From positions 16,766-80,765 of the forward strand of contig NZ_JASHKB010000017.1 of NCBI RefSeq assembly GCF_030732865.1: DNA of 64,000 nucleotides, in the 5' to 3' direction. The position numbers were made by a program, and so were the translations under genes. Below are positions 41,440 to 50,572 of the stretch, one piece after another. The DNA comes from Roseitalea sp. MMSF_3546. Its GTDB lineage: Bacteria > Pseudomonadota > Alphaproteobacteria > Rhizobiales > Rhizobiaceae. Numbering within the stretch: the stretch's first letter is position 1; each line of letters opens with the position of its first letter. Below the pieces are notes generated by a model, which saw only the letters and a program-made list of their open reading frames with translations, was not told where the DNA came from and did not search any database.

Positions 41440-42672
41440 ATGAAGACGTTGGGCATACCGCTGGCAGTGCTGGCTTCGGCCTCGCTTCTCGACCTCCCTG
41501 CCGCCTGGGCGCAGGACGCAAATACCCAAGCGGAAGCGGAGGGATTCTTTCGATACCTCGCCGAGGACCGCGCCTATCCTTACCAGGATAATTCTACCGA
41601 GTTCACCGGCGGCCGGGGAAACTACTTTCTGTTCGTTTTTCGCGACATTAACCGCAACGGCATCTATGACATCGGCGACCGCCCGCTGCCCGCCATTGCC
41701 GTGCGCTTGACCAAGCCCGATGGCGAGACGACGACCAACCGGTCGAACCTGAACGGTTTTGCCGCCTTTCCCGGGTCCGTCCTGAACGATGAGGCGGTGA
41801 TTCGGCATCCAGGCGCCTACGAGCTGGAGCCCGTTGTCCCGCGCGGCTGGTCGCTGACGACCGGCAATGCAAAGCAGACGCTCAACTTCCGGACCCGACC
41901 AGGATCGATCGCCGACATGGTCGTCGACCGGATGCCCGATCCCGTAGGCCTTGTCCAGGACCTCTATGTCACCGGCACGATCGCTTTCAGTGGCACAGGC
42001 GAAGTTCCGGACGGCGAAATCGCCGCCGCGGCAAGTGCTCCGGGCAAGCCGGACGTCGATATCTCGGTGGCGCTCGACGGCAGCTACCTGACCTTCCTGG
42101 CACCAGGCGATTGGCAACTCACCTTCGAGCATGCGGAATCCGGCGAGCGCGCCGAGCGGACGATTGCGGTGCGCGATGCGCCGGTCCATGTCTCGACCAT
42201 AACGCTGGGCGCCGATCCGAAACCCGAATCGACCGGTGCCGTGACGATCGATTTCGAAGACATCACCGGCTCCAACCTGGCCGAACTGCCGTCAGGCGTC
42301 GCCGGTCTTTACTGGCACAACATGGTCGCCACCGATTTCCTGTTCTATGGCGGGCCCGGCTACATGAACAACAGCATGTCTGGTAAGTTCGTCGCCTACA
42401 GCAGCGGCGGCCATCCGGTAACGCTGTGGCGCGATGAACCGTTCGATTTCGCCGGCGCCTATTTCGGGGTCGCTTGGCCGCAGTCCCAAGGCGAGTCATT
42501 GGTTGCCCGCGCCTGGGCCAACGGGCAATTGGTGGCCGAAGACCGCATTCGGCTTTCGGCGCTTGGCCCGGTTTGGTTCGATGCCGAATATCGCCAGGTC
42601 GACAAGATCGAGCTGTCGACCGAAAATTTCTGGCAGTTTGTCACCGACGATTTCGTGGTGCGCGTACCCTGA
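41440..42672 (+). CDS. Secreted protein with SdrD-B-like domain, 410 aa
   Basis: Signal peptide MKTLGIPLAVLASASLLDLPAAWA-QD. About residues 60-140: VFRDINRNGIYDIGDRPL with Asp/Asn spacing of a calcium-binding SdrD-B/Cna-B-like fold, followed by VRLTKPDGETTT. A second beta domain (about 170-255) looks like a carboxypeptidase-regulatory-like or Cna-B fold. The C-terminal part (265-410: VTIDFEDITGSN, FAYSSGGHPVTLWRDEPFDF) resembles PEP-CTERM-neighbour lectin/jelly-roll domains. No LPxTG, PEP-CTERM or membrane anchor, so probably released or loosely surface-bound. It follows the terminator of the repeat-protein gene, so it has its own promoter. Confidence 0.65.
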   Translation: MKTLGIPLAVLASASLLDLPAAWAQDANTQAEAEGFFRYLAEDRAYPYQDNSTEFTGGRGNYFLFVFRDINRNGIYDIGDRPLPAIAVRLTKPDGETTTNRSNLNGFAAFPGSVLNDEAVIRHPGAYELEPVVPRGWSLTTGNAKQTLNFRTRPGSIADMVVDRMPDPVGLVQDLYVTGTIAFSGTGEVPDGEIAAAASAPGKPDVDISVALDGSYLTFLAPGDWQLTFEHAESGERAERTIAVRDAPVHVSTITLGADPKPESTGAVTIDFEDITGSNLAELPSGVAGLYWHNMVATDFLFYGGPGYMNNSMSGKFVAYSSGGHPVTLWRDEPFDFAGAYFGVAWPQSQGESLVARAWANGQLVAEDRIRLSALGPVWFDAEYRQVDKIELSTENFWQFVTDDFVVRVP

Positions 42673-42720
42673 CGTCCGCCCCGCCGGGCGATTGCATGCG
42701 CGCGCGCGCTGGCGCACAAT

Positions 42721-42752
42721 GACCATCGGCGGAAAGGACCATCGGCGGTAAG
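42721..42752 (+). repeat. Two tandem 16-bp repeats upstream of deoC
   Basis: GACCATCGGCGGAAAG followed directly by GACCATCGGCGGTAAG, differing at one base, 64 bases upstream of the deoC start. Could be a regulator site or a slip duplication. Confidence 0.5.
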
Positions 42753-42815
42753 CGAGCCGGCGCGCGGGCCGGTCCGCCGCCGGCGGCAGCGTATTGCGGG
42801 AGTTCAACGGGCACG

Positions 42816-43844
42816 ATGAGTCACAAGGCACAAAGCGCGCCGGATTCGGGCCCGGCGCTGGTCACGGCCCAACCCGTCGCCGCGCACGGGCGCAACGACC
42901 GGCGCAATCCGGGCATGGCGCTCGCCCCGGAGATGTTCGAGGGCCATGCGGTCAACCGCTCGGCCGCCGAGCGCCGCGCCGAGACCATCGTCAAGCGCCG
43001 TTCGGTCAAGAAGGAGAGCCAGGCGGCCTGGCTGATCAATGCGATCCGCTGCATGGACCTGACCACCCTCGCCGGCGACGACACGGCCGGCCGCGTGCAT
43101 CGGCTGTGCGCCAAGGCGCGCCGGCCGCTGGCGCCTCATCTGGCCGAGGCGCTCGGCATCGCCGGGATGGGGCTGACGGTCGGGGCGGTCTGCGTCTATC
43201 CGACCATGGTCGCCCATGCGGTGGCCGCGCTCGAAGGGACATCGATCCCGGTCGCCTCGGTCGCCACCGGCTTTCCGGCCGGCCTGATGCCGCTGAAGCT
43301 GCGGCTCGAGGAGATCGGCTATGCGGTCGGCGAAGGCGCGCACGAGATCGACATCGTGATCACGCGCGAGCATGTGCTCACGCGCGACTGGAGCGCGCTT
43401 TACGACGAGGTTGCGGCGATGCGCGAGGCGTGCGGGCACGCCCATCTGAAGGCCATCCTCGCCACCGGTGACCTGGAGACGCTGCGCAATGTCTATGCGG
43501 CCTCGATGGTCGCCATGCAGGCGGGCGCCGACTTCATCAAGACCTCGACCGGCAAGGAGGGCGTGAACGCCACCCTGCCCGTCTCGCTGATCATGGTGCG
43601 CGCGCTGCGCGACTACGGCCTTGAAACGGGCCACAAGGTCGGCTTCAAGCCGGCCGGCGGCATGAAGACCGCCAAGGACGCGCTCGCCTGGCAGATCCTG
43701 ATGAAGGAGGAACTGGGCAATGACTGGCTTACGCCCAAGCTGTTCCGCTTCGGCGCGTCCTCCATGCTCGCCGATATCGAGCGGCAACTCGAACACCACG
43801 TCACCGGCCGCTATTCGGCCGGCCACCGCCACGCGCTCGCGTGA
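42816..43844 (+). CDS. deoC: Deoxyribose-phosphate aldolase
   Basis: 342 residues; cleaves 2-deoxyribose-5-phosphate to glyceraldehyde-3-phosphate and acetaldehyde in the cytosol. Schiff-base Lys242 in FIKTSTG, second conserved Lys278 in GFKPAGG, and the barrel strands AVCVYP and EIDIVI. About 70 N-terminal residues precede the barrel, an extension that makes it longer than the roughly 220-260 residues of enterobacterial DeoC. Followed 25 bases later by the double aldehyde dehydrogenase, which can remove the acetaldehyde. Confidence 0.92.
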   Translation: MSHKAQSAPDSGPALVTAQPVAAHGRNDRRNPGMALAPEMFEGHAVNRSAAERRAETIVKRRSVKKESQAAWLINAIRCMDLTTLAGDDTAGRVHRLCAKARRPLAPHLAEALGIAGMGLTVGAVCVYPTMVAHAVAALEGTSIPVASVATGFPAGLMPLKLRLEEIGYAVGEGAHEIDIVITREHVLTRDWSALYDEVAAMREACGHAHLKAILATGDLETLRNVYAASMVAMQAGADFIKTSTGKEGVNATLPVSLIMVRALRDYGLETGHKVGFKPAGGMKTAKDALAWQILMKEELGNDWLTPKLFRFGASSMLADIERQLEHHVTGRYSAGHRHALA

Positions 43845-43869
43845 ACCGATTGCGTAAGGAACGACTGAC

Positions 43870-46233
43870 ATGAGTTCGATTGCCGAACTGGTCGAGACCA
43901 TGGACTACGGTCCGGCGCCGGAAAGCCCGCAGATCGTCAATGACTGGCTGGCCGGGCATGCGAACGGTTTCGGCCACTTCATCGACGGCGGCTTCACCGA
44001 GCCGGGCGAGACCTTCGAGGTCATCAGCCCGGCGACCGGCGCCACCATTGCGCGCGTCACGCAGGGCTCGGCCGCCGATGTCGATGCGGCGGTCAGGGCG
44101 GCGCGGTCGGCGCAGGGCAAATGGGCGGCGCTGTCGGGCCATGAGCGGGCCCGCTGGCTCTACGCGCTGGCGCGGCGCATCCAGCAGCACACGCGCTTTC
44201 TGGCGGTGCTGGAGACCATCGACAACGGCAAGCCGATCCGCGAGGCGCGCGACATCGACGTGCCGCTGGTCGCCCGGCACTTCTATCACCATGCCGGCTG
44301 GGCCGAACTGGTCGAGACCGCGTTTCGCGACGCGAAACCGGTCGGCGTGTGCGGGCAGATCATTCCGTGGAACTTCCCGCTCCTGATGCTCGCCTGGAAG
44401 ATCGCCCCGGCGCTGGCCGCCGGCAACACGGTGGTGCTCAAGCCGGCCGAATACACCCCGCTCACCGCGCTCGCTTTTGCCGCGATCTGCGAGGAGATCG
44501 GCCTGCCCAGGGGCGTTGTCAACATCGTCACCGGCGACGGGGCGACGGGCGAGGCGATCGTCGGCCATGAGGACATCGACAAGATCGCCTTTACCGGCTC
44601 GACCGAGGTCGGCCGGCTGATCCGGCGCGCGACGGCGGGCACGGGCAAGGCTCTGACGCTGGAGCTTGGCGGCAAGAGCCCGTTCGTCGTCTTCGCCGAC
44701 GCCGATCTGGACGCCGCGGTCGAGGGCGTGGTCGATGCGATCTGGTTCAACCAGGGCCAGGTGTGCTGCGCCGGCGCGCGCATCCTCGTCGCCGAAGCGG
44801 TGGCCGACCGGTTCGGCGCGCTGCTGCGCGAGCGCATGACGCGTCTGCGCGTCGGCGACCCGCTCGACAAGTCGACCGATGTCGGCGCGATCGTCCATCC
44901 GGTGCAGCTTGCGCGCATCCGGGAACTTGTCGCGAAGGGCGTCGCCGAGGGCGCCGAACTGTACCAGGGCACCGCGCCCGACGGGTGCTTTTATCCGCCG
45001 ACGCTGGCGACCGGCGTCGAGCCGGCCTCGACGCTCGCCACCGAGGAGATCTTCGGGCCCGTGGCGACGCTGACGACGTTCCGCACGCCAAAGGACGCGA
45101 TCGCGCTGGCCAACAACACGCGCTACGGGCTGGCCGCCTCGGTGTGGTCGGAAAACGTCAATCTGAGCCTGTCGATCGCCAGCCAGATCAAGGCGGGCGT
45201 TGTGTGGATCAACTGCACCAATGTGTTCGACGCCGGTGCCGGTTTCGGCGGCTATCGCGAAAGCGGCTTCGGGCGCGAGGGCGGGCGCGAAGGCATGTGG
45301 GCCTATCTCGCCGTGCCAGGACCGAAGCCGGCCAGGAGCGACGACGCGCCGCCGTCGATCCCCCCCGCGCCGGGGCTGGGCGGCGCGGTGGTCGGCATCG
45401 ACCGCACGGCGAAACTCTATATCGGCGGCAAGCAGAAGCGCCCCGATGGCGGCTATTCCTATCCGGTCACCCATTCCAGGGGCGCTGCGCTCGGTCTTGC
45501 CGGCCATGGCAACCGCAAGGACATCCGCGATGCGGTCGAGGCGGCGCACAGCGCGTCCGGCTGGGGTGCCGCGACCGGCCACAACCGGGCGCAGGTGCTT
45601 TACTACGTTGCCGAGAACCTGGCCGCGCGGGCCGAGGAATTCGCCAGTCGCATCAAGAGCTTCGGGGCAAGTTCGGCGAAAGCGAATCAGGAGGTCGAAG
45701 CGGCGGTCCGGCGCTGCTTCTGGTACGCCGCCCAGGCCGACAAGTTCGACGGCGCGGTGCACCAGACCAAGTCCGCCCATGTCACGCTCGCCATGCACGA
45801 ACCGCTCGGCGTCATCGGCATTGCCTGTCCGACACCGTTCCCGCTGCTCGGCTTCGTCTCGCTCGTGCTGCCGGCCATCGCGATGGGCAACCGGGTCGTG
45901 GCGATCCCGTCGCAGACCCACCCGCTGGCGGCGACCGATCTATACCAGGTGTTCGACACGTCCGACGTGCCGGGCGGCGTGGTCAACATCGTCACCGGCG
46001 AACGCGACGATCTGGCCAGGACGCTCGCCGATCATGACGGCGTGGACGGGCTGTGGTATTTCGGCTCGAAGGCGGGCATTGCCATGGTCGAGCAGCGCTC
46101 GGCCGGCAACCTCAAGCAGAGCTGGTGCGAGAACGGTGGGGCGCGCGACTGGTCCAAGTCCGAGGGCCAGGGCCGGGTGTTCCTGCACCGGGCGACGCAG
46201 GTGAAGAATATCTGGGTCCCCTACGGCGAATAG
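43870..46233 (+). CDS. Double-domain aldehyde dehydrogenase, 787 aa
   Basis: The N-terminal domain (about 1-490) is a complete ALDH: VVLKPAEYTPL, FTGSTEVG at 241-248, Glu265 in LELGGKSP and catalytic Cys299 in GQVCCAG. A second ALDH-like domain (about 515-787) starts KLYIGGKQKRPDGGYS and keeps the nucleotide-binding part (GVIGIACPTPFPLLG) but ends before any catalytic Cys, so it is probably structural. This two-domain form following deoC is a known arrangement in Rhizobiales; the operon suggests oxidation of the acetaldehyde from deoxyribose breakdown. Cofactor and product (acetate or acetyl-CoA) cannot be fixed. Confidence 0.88.
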   Translation: MSSIAELVETMDYGPAPESPQIVNDWLAGHANGFGHFIDGGFTEPGETFEVISPATGATIARVTQGSAADVDAAVRAARSAQGKWAALSGHERARWLYALARRIQQHTRFLAVLETIDNGKPIREARDIDVPLVARHFYHHAGWAELVETAFRDAKPVGVCGQIIPWNFPLLMLAWKIAPALAAGNTVVLKPAEYTPLTALAFAAICEEIGLPRGVVNIVTGDGATGEAIVGHEDIDKIAFTGSTEVGRLIRRATAGTGKALTLELGGKSPFVVFADADLDAAVEGVVDAIWFNQGQVCCAGARILVAEAVADRFGALLRERMTRLRVGDPLDKSTDVGAIVHPVQLARIRELVAKGVAEGAELYQGTAPDGCFYPPTLATGVEPASTLATEEIFGPVATLTTFRTPKDAIALANNTRYGLAASVWSENVNLSLSIASQIKAGVVWINCTNVFDAGAGFGGYRESGFGREGGREGMWAYLAVPGPKPARSDDAPPSIPPAPGLGGAVVGIDRTAKLYIGGKQKRPDGGYSYPVTHSRGAALGLAGHGNRKDIRDAVEAAHSASGWGAATGHNRAQVLYYVAENLAARAEEFASRIKSFGASSAKANQEVEAAVRRCFWYAAQADKFDGAVHQTKSAHVTLAMHEPLGVIGIACPTPFPLLGFVSLVLPAIAMGNRVVAIPSQTHPLAATDLYQVFDTSDVPGGVVNIVTGERDDLARTLADHDGVDGLWYFGSKAGIAMVEQRSAGNLKQSWCENGGARDWSKSEGQGRVFLHRATQVKNIWVPYGE

Positions 46234-46236
46234 CCG

Positions 46237-46258
46237 CGGCCGGCGAGGATGCCGGCCG
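46237..46258. terminator. Hairpin between convergent genes
   Basis: CGGCCGGC and GCCGGCCG arms with a 6-base loop in the 28-base space between the converging aldehyde dehydrogenase and Gfo/Idh/MocA genes. No U-run; could act on both transcripts. Confidence 0.45.
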
Positions 46259-46261
46259 ATG

Positions 46262-47437
46262 TCAGAGCGCCAGCTTCGTCCAGGCGGCGTTGCGTTTTGA
46301 CGAACGCACGCAGGCGTCGATGAAGGCCATGCCGGCGAGCCCGTCCCGTATCGTGGGAAAGGTCACCGCCGCTTCGGGCGCCGTGCCGGCGCGGCGGGCA
46401 CGGATCGCCGCCGCCGCCTCGGCATAGATGTTGGCAAAGCCTTCCAGATAGCCTTCCGGATGGCCGGCGGGCACCCGGCTCAGCCGACCCGCCGCCGCGC
46501 CGGCGCCCGCTCCGTTGCGGGTGATCAGGCGCTTGGGTTCGCCCAGCGGGGTGAACCAGAGGCGGTTCGGCTCCTCCTGATGCCATTCGAGCCCGCCCCT
46601 GTCGCCATAAACGCGCAGCTTGAGCCCGTTCTCGCTGCCCGGCGCCACCTGGCTGCACCACAGCGTGCCCCGGGCGCCGCCGCGAAAGCGCAGCATGACA
46701 TGGGCATTGTCGTCGAGCCGGCGGCCCTCGACAAAGCTGTGCAGATCGGCGGCCAGTTCGTCCACCTCAAGCCCGGTGACGAACTGGGCCAGATTGAAGG
46801 CGTGGGTGCCGATGTCGCCGGTCGAGCCCCCCGCCCCCGAACGCTCCGGATCGGTGCGCCAGCCGGCCTGCTTGAGGCCGGTATCCTCGACCTTTTCGGA
46901 CAGCCAGTCCTGGGCGTATTCGACCTGCACCAGCCGCAGCGAGCCCAGATCGCCGTCCTCGACCATGGCGTGCGCCTGCCGGACCATCGGATAGCCGGTG
47001 TAGTTGTGCGTGAGCACGAACAGCGCCTCGGACCGCTCGGCCAGCTTCACGAGCTTTCTTGCGTCGGTCAGCGTTGCGGTCAGCGGCTTGTCGCAGATGA
47101 CATGGATGCCGCGCCTGAGAAATTCGCGCGCGGGCCGGTAATGCATGTGGTTGGGCGTGACGATGGCGACCGCCTCGATGCCTTTTCCCAGCCGCGCCTC
47201 GCGCCTGGCCATCTGCGCGAAATCGCCATAGATGCGGTCATCGGGCAGGCCCAGATCGCGGCCCGAGGCCAGCGATTTCTCCGCCGTTGCGCTGAACGCG
47301 CCGGCGACGAGTTCGAAATGGCCGTCGAGCCGCGCGGCGATGCGGTGCACCGCGCCGATGAACGCGTCGCGCCCGCCGCCGACCATGCCAAGCCGGATCG
47401 GGCGATTGTCCCCTTGCGCGTTGCGTGTGCCTGACAT
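46262..47437 (-). CDS. Gfo/Idh/MocA-family sugar dehydrogenase, 391 aa
   Basis: N-terminal Rossmann domain with VGGGRDAFIGAVHR, then HVICDKPLT (the family's EKP-type motif as DKP) and a C-terminal alpha/beta substrate domain with GDIGTHAFN, where the His-containing helix binds the sugar. NAD(P)-dependent oxidation of a sugar or inositol derivative. ATG 47437 has AGGGAG upstream. Last gene of the TRAP operon, 13 bases after the isomerase gene; the pair probably interconverts and oxidises the compound brought in by the TRAP system. Confidence 0.87.
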   Translation of the reverse strand: MSGTRNAQGDNRPIRLGMVGGGRDAFIGAVHRIAARLDGHFELVAGAFSATAEKSLASGRDLGLPDDRIYGDFAQMARREARLGKGIEAVAIVTPNHMHYRPAREFLRRGIHVICDKPLTATLTDARKLVKLAERSEALFVLTHNYTGYPMVRQAHAMVEDGDLGSLRLVQVEYAQDWLSEKVEDTGLKQAGWRTDPERSGAGGSTGDIGTHAFNLAQFVTGLEVDELAADLHSFVEGRRLDDNAHVMLRFRGGARGTLWCSQVAPGSENGLKLRVYGDRGGLEWHQEEPNRLWFTPLGEPKRLITRNGAGAGAAAGRLSRVPAGHPEGYLEGFANIYAEAAAAIRARRAGTAPEAAVTFPTIRDGLAGMAFIDACVRSSKRNAAWTKLAL

Positions 47438-47450
47438 CGGTTCGCTCCCT

Positions 47451-48506
47451 TCACGCAAGTCCGAGCATGGCACGATTGGCGGCCTCGTCCGCGCCCGCGT
47501 CGGCAAAGTCGTCGAAGGCCCGGTCGGTCACGCGAATGATGTGGTCGCGCACGAAGGCCGCGCCCTCGCGGGCGCCGTCCTCGGGATGCTTGAGCGCGCA
47601 TTCCCATTCGACGACCGCCCAGCCGTCGAAATCGAAATGGGCGAGCTTGGAGAAGATGGCGCGGAAATCGACCTGGCCGTCGCCGAGCGAGCGAAAACGC
47701 CCGGCCCGGTCCACCCAGGACTGATAGCCGCCATAAACGCCCTGCCGGCCGGTCGGGTTGAACTCGGCATCCTTGACGTGAAACATGCCGATGCGGTCGT
47801 GGTAGATGTCGATGTTCTCGAGATAGTCGAGCGCCTGCAGCACGTAATGGCTGGGGTCGTAGAGCATCCTGGCGCGCCGGTGGCCGCCGACGCGCTCCAG
47901 GAACATCTCGAAGCTCGCGCCGTCGTGCAAATCCTCGCCGGGATGGATCTCAAAGCACAGATCGACGCCGTTGGACTCGGCATGGTCGAGCAGCGGCCGC
48001 CAGCGCGCGGCCAGTTCGTCGAAGGCAGCGTCGATCAGCCCGGCCGGGCGCTGCGGCCAGGGGTAGACGTAGGGCCAGGCGAGCGCCCCCGAAAAGGTGG
48101 CAAGCGCGCCCAGGCCCAGATTGCGCGAGGCGGCGATCGCCGCTTGCACCTGATCGGCCGCCCAGGCCTGCCGCGCCCTCGGGTCGCCATGAAGCTGCGG
48201 CGGTGCAAAGCCGTCAAAGGCGATGTCATAGGCCGGGTGGACGGCGACGAGCTGGCCCTGCAAATGGCAGGAAAGCTCGGTCACCGTCACGCCGTTTTCG
48301 GCGGCCCGGCCCTTGAAGTCGTCGCAATAGTCCCTTGACGTGGCCGCCTTTTGCAGGTCGATGAAGCGGGCATCCCAGCTCGGCACCTGCACGCCGACAT
48401 AGCCGCAATCGGCGGCCCATCCGGTGATCGCGTCCCAGGAATTGAACGGCGGCTCGTCGCCGGCGAACTGCGCCAGAAACAGCGCCGGTCCCTTGATCGT
48501 CTTCAT
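47451..48506 (-). CDS. Sugar phosphate isomerase/epimerase (xylose-isomerase-like TIM barrel), 351 aa
   Basis: TIM-barrel family with metal ligands in VDLCFEIHPGEDLHDG (Glu), LYDPSHYVLQ (Asp, His), FHVKDAEF (His, Asp) and VVEWECALKH (Glu). IolE/hydroxypyruvate-isomerase relatives act on sugars or inosose. ATG 48506 has AGGAGG 6 bases upstream. Lies between dctM and the Gfo/Idh/MocA gene on the same strand. Confidence 0.85.
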   Translation of the reverse strand: MKTIKGPALFLAQFAGDEPPFNSWDAITGWAADCGYVGVQVPSWDARFIDLQKAATSRDYCDDFKGRAAENGVTVTELSCHLQGQLVAVHPAYDIAFDGFAPPQLHGDPRARQAWAADQVQAAIAASRNLGLGALATFSGALAWPYVYPWPQRPAGLIDAAFDELAARWRPLLDHAESNGVDLCFEIHPGEDLHDGASFEMFLERVGGHRRARMLYDPSHYVLQALDYLENIDIYHDRIGMFHVKDAEFNPTGRQGVYGGYQSWVDRAGRFRSLGDGQVDFRAIFSKLAHFDFDGWAVVEWECALKHPEDGAREGAAFVRDHIIRVTDRAFDDFADAGADEAANRAMLGLA

Positions 48507-48629
48507 TGCGGCCTCCTGCCCGACACAAAGCCACTTGCGATGTCGCACGGCAATGCGCGCATTGGCAATCGCCGATTGGCCAGAGCCTGGCTTGCGCGGG
48601 GCGACCGGGCCGAGACGAGCGCCCGCGCC

Positions 48630-49912
48630 CTACATCAGGAGATTGGGCAGGAACAGGGAGATCTGCGGCACCATCGTCACCAGAAGCAGCACCGCGAACA
48701 GCGCGATCAGCATGGGCAGGGACTCGCGCACGAAGGCCTCGACCTTCACGCCGACGATGCCGGTGGTCGAATAGATCAGCGTGCCGACCGGCGGGGTGAC
48801 GCCGGCGATCGTCAGGTTGACGACCATCACCACGCCGAAATGCACCGGATCGACGCCGATCCGGTCGGCCAGTGGCGCCAGAAGCGGCGTCAGCAGGATC
48901 AGCGCCGCGCTGCCCTCCAGCAGCATGCCGACCAGCACCAGGAACACATTGATGAGCAGCAGCAGGAGCAGCGGGTTCTCGGTGATGCCGATCAGGATTT
49001 CGCCGGCCTGCTGGGGAATGCGCTCCCATGACATGTAAAAGCCGAAGGCCTGGGCCGCGCAGATGATCAGCATGACGATGGCGGTGGCCAGCACGGCCTC
49101 CGAAAGGACTGCTGGCAGCTTCGAAAACGCCAGATCGCGATAGATGAAGAGGCCGACGATCAGGGCGTAGACGACCGCGATCGCGCCGGCCTCGGTGGGC
49201 GTGAAGAAGCCGTAGCGAATACCGCCGACGATGACCACGGGCAGGCCGAGCGCCCAGGCACTCTCGCGCAGGGCGATGCCGCGTTCGCCCCAGCTCGCCC
49301 TGGTCTCGCGCGAGGGCAGATAGTTGCGGCGTCTGGCGACCATGTGCACGACCAGCATCAGCGACAGGCACAGGAGGATGCCCGGCACGATGCCGGCCAG
49401 GAACAGCCGGCCGATGGAGACATTGGCCAGAAACCCGTAGAGCACCATGCCGATGCCTGGCGGGATGATCGGCGCGATGATCGACGAGCAGGCCGTGATG
49501 GCGGCGGAAAACCCGGCGCGTAGCCGCGCTTGGTCATTTCGGGCACGATGATCTTGCTCTGGACGGCCGCGTCGGCATTGGCCGAGCCGGACATGCCGCC
49601 CATCAGTGTCGACAGCAGCACATTGACCTGGGCCAGGCCGCCGATCATGTGGCCGACCATGGCGTCGGCCAGCGCCATCAGCCGGCGCGTGATGCCGGCG
49701 TGGTTCATCAGGACGCCGGCCAGGATGAAGAACGGCACCGCCAGGAGCGGGAAGGAATGGGTGACGCTGACCATGCGCTGGACATACACGCCCAGCGGCA
49801 CGCCGGTGGTGGTCAGGAAGAAGAACAGCGCGGCGATGCCGATGGCGAAGGCCACCCGCACATTGGCCGCAAGCAGGCCCAGCATGATCAGGGCGGGCGC
49901 GTATTCGGTCAT
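48630..49912 (-). pseudogene. dctM: TRAP transporter large permease (DctM) with a one-base frameshift
   Basis: The N-terminal frame (start ATG 49912) reads normal DctM up to EMTKRGYAPGF, then becomes Arg/Ser-rich nonsense. The correct continuation, SAAITACSSIIAPIIPPGIGM, lies in another frame and runs on to the stop at 48630. One base is missing in the AAAACCC run at 49508-49514. With it restored the protein would be about 427 residues with the usual 12 or so helices, a normal DctM length. It may be a true loss of function or a sequencing error. The start overlaps dctQ by 4 bases. Confidence 0.85.
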
Positions 49913-50451
49913 GACGGTTCGGGGCCCTGACGGTTCTCGACCGCTTCCAGCGCCGGGTGGATGCCGGTGCGCAGGCGCTCTAGCATGTGCAGGACATGGT
50001 GCACCAGCATCGAGCCGAAGGACAGCACGACCGCCAGATAGACCCAGGTGAAGCTGATGCGCAGCACCGGCGAGGGCCGCTCATTGGCGTCGATCATGAT
50101 GCCGAAGGCGAGCCAGAGCGTGTAGGCGAGAAAGGCAAGCACAAGCAGGTCGGCGAGCCAGGCGAGCGGGCCGGCGACCGCACGCGGCAGGATGCGGGTG
50201 ATGGCGTCGACGCTGACATGCATGTGCCGGCGCATCGCCCCGGCCGCGCCCAGGAAGACGACCCAGGTGAAGGACAGGCTGGCCAGTTCGGTCGCCCAGG
50301 TGGCCGGAGTCTGCGTGACATGGCGGGTGATCACGCCATAGCTCACCGCCACGACGACGACGCACAGGGCGACGACGGCCAGGGTCTCCTCCCAGCGCGA
50401 CAGCACCGTCCTGATGGCCGAGCCGAGGGTGATGGGGTTTGACGCGTTCAT
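49909..50451 (-). CDS. dctQ: TRAP transporter small permease (DctQ), 180 aa
   Basis: Four membrane helices and the conserved WATELASLSFTWVVFLGAAGA region with following MRRHMHVSVD, typical of the DctQ component that pairs with DctM. Its stop overlaps the dctM start (ATGA). Located downstream of the binding-protein gene beyond a hairpin. Confidence 0.88.
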   Translation of the reverse strand: MNASNPITLGSAIRTVLSRWEETLAVVALCVVVVAVSYGVITRHVTQTPATWATELASLSFTWVVFLGAAGAMRRHMHVSVDAITRILPRAVAGPLAWLADLLVLAFLAYTLWLAFGIMIDANERPSPVLRISFTWVYLAVVLSFGSMLVHHVLHMLERLRTGIHPALEAVENRQGPEPS

Positions 50452-50521
50452 TGGCCCGCACCGGTCGCAGCGCGCCCGACCGCCCGGTCGATGCGCAATG
50501 GCTGCTCGAAGGGAAACAACA

Positions 50522-50558
50522 GTGCGCCGGACCGGACAGCTTGTCCAGCCCGGCGCAC
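50522..50558 (-). terminator. Hairpin between TRAP binding protein and small permease genes
   Basis: Outer arms GTGCGCCGG / CCGGCGCAC (9 bp, perfect) enclose inner arms GGACA / TGTCC with a 3-base loop. It lies 14 bases after the dctP stop. No U-run; probable attenuator or mRNA stabiliser. Confidence 0.6.
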
Positions 50559-50572
50559 AAAGCCGTCCGGCG

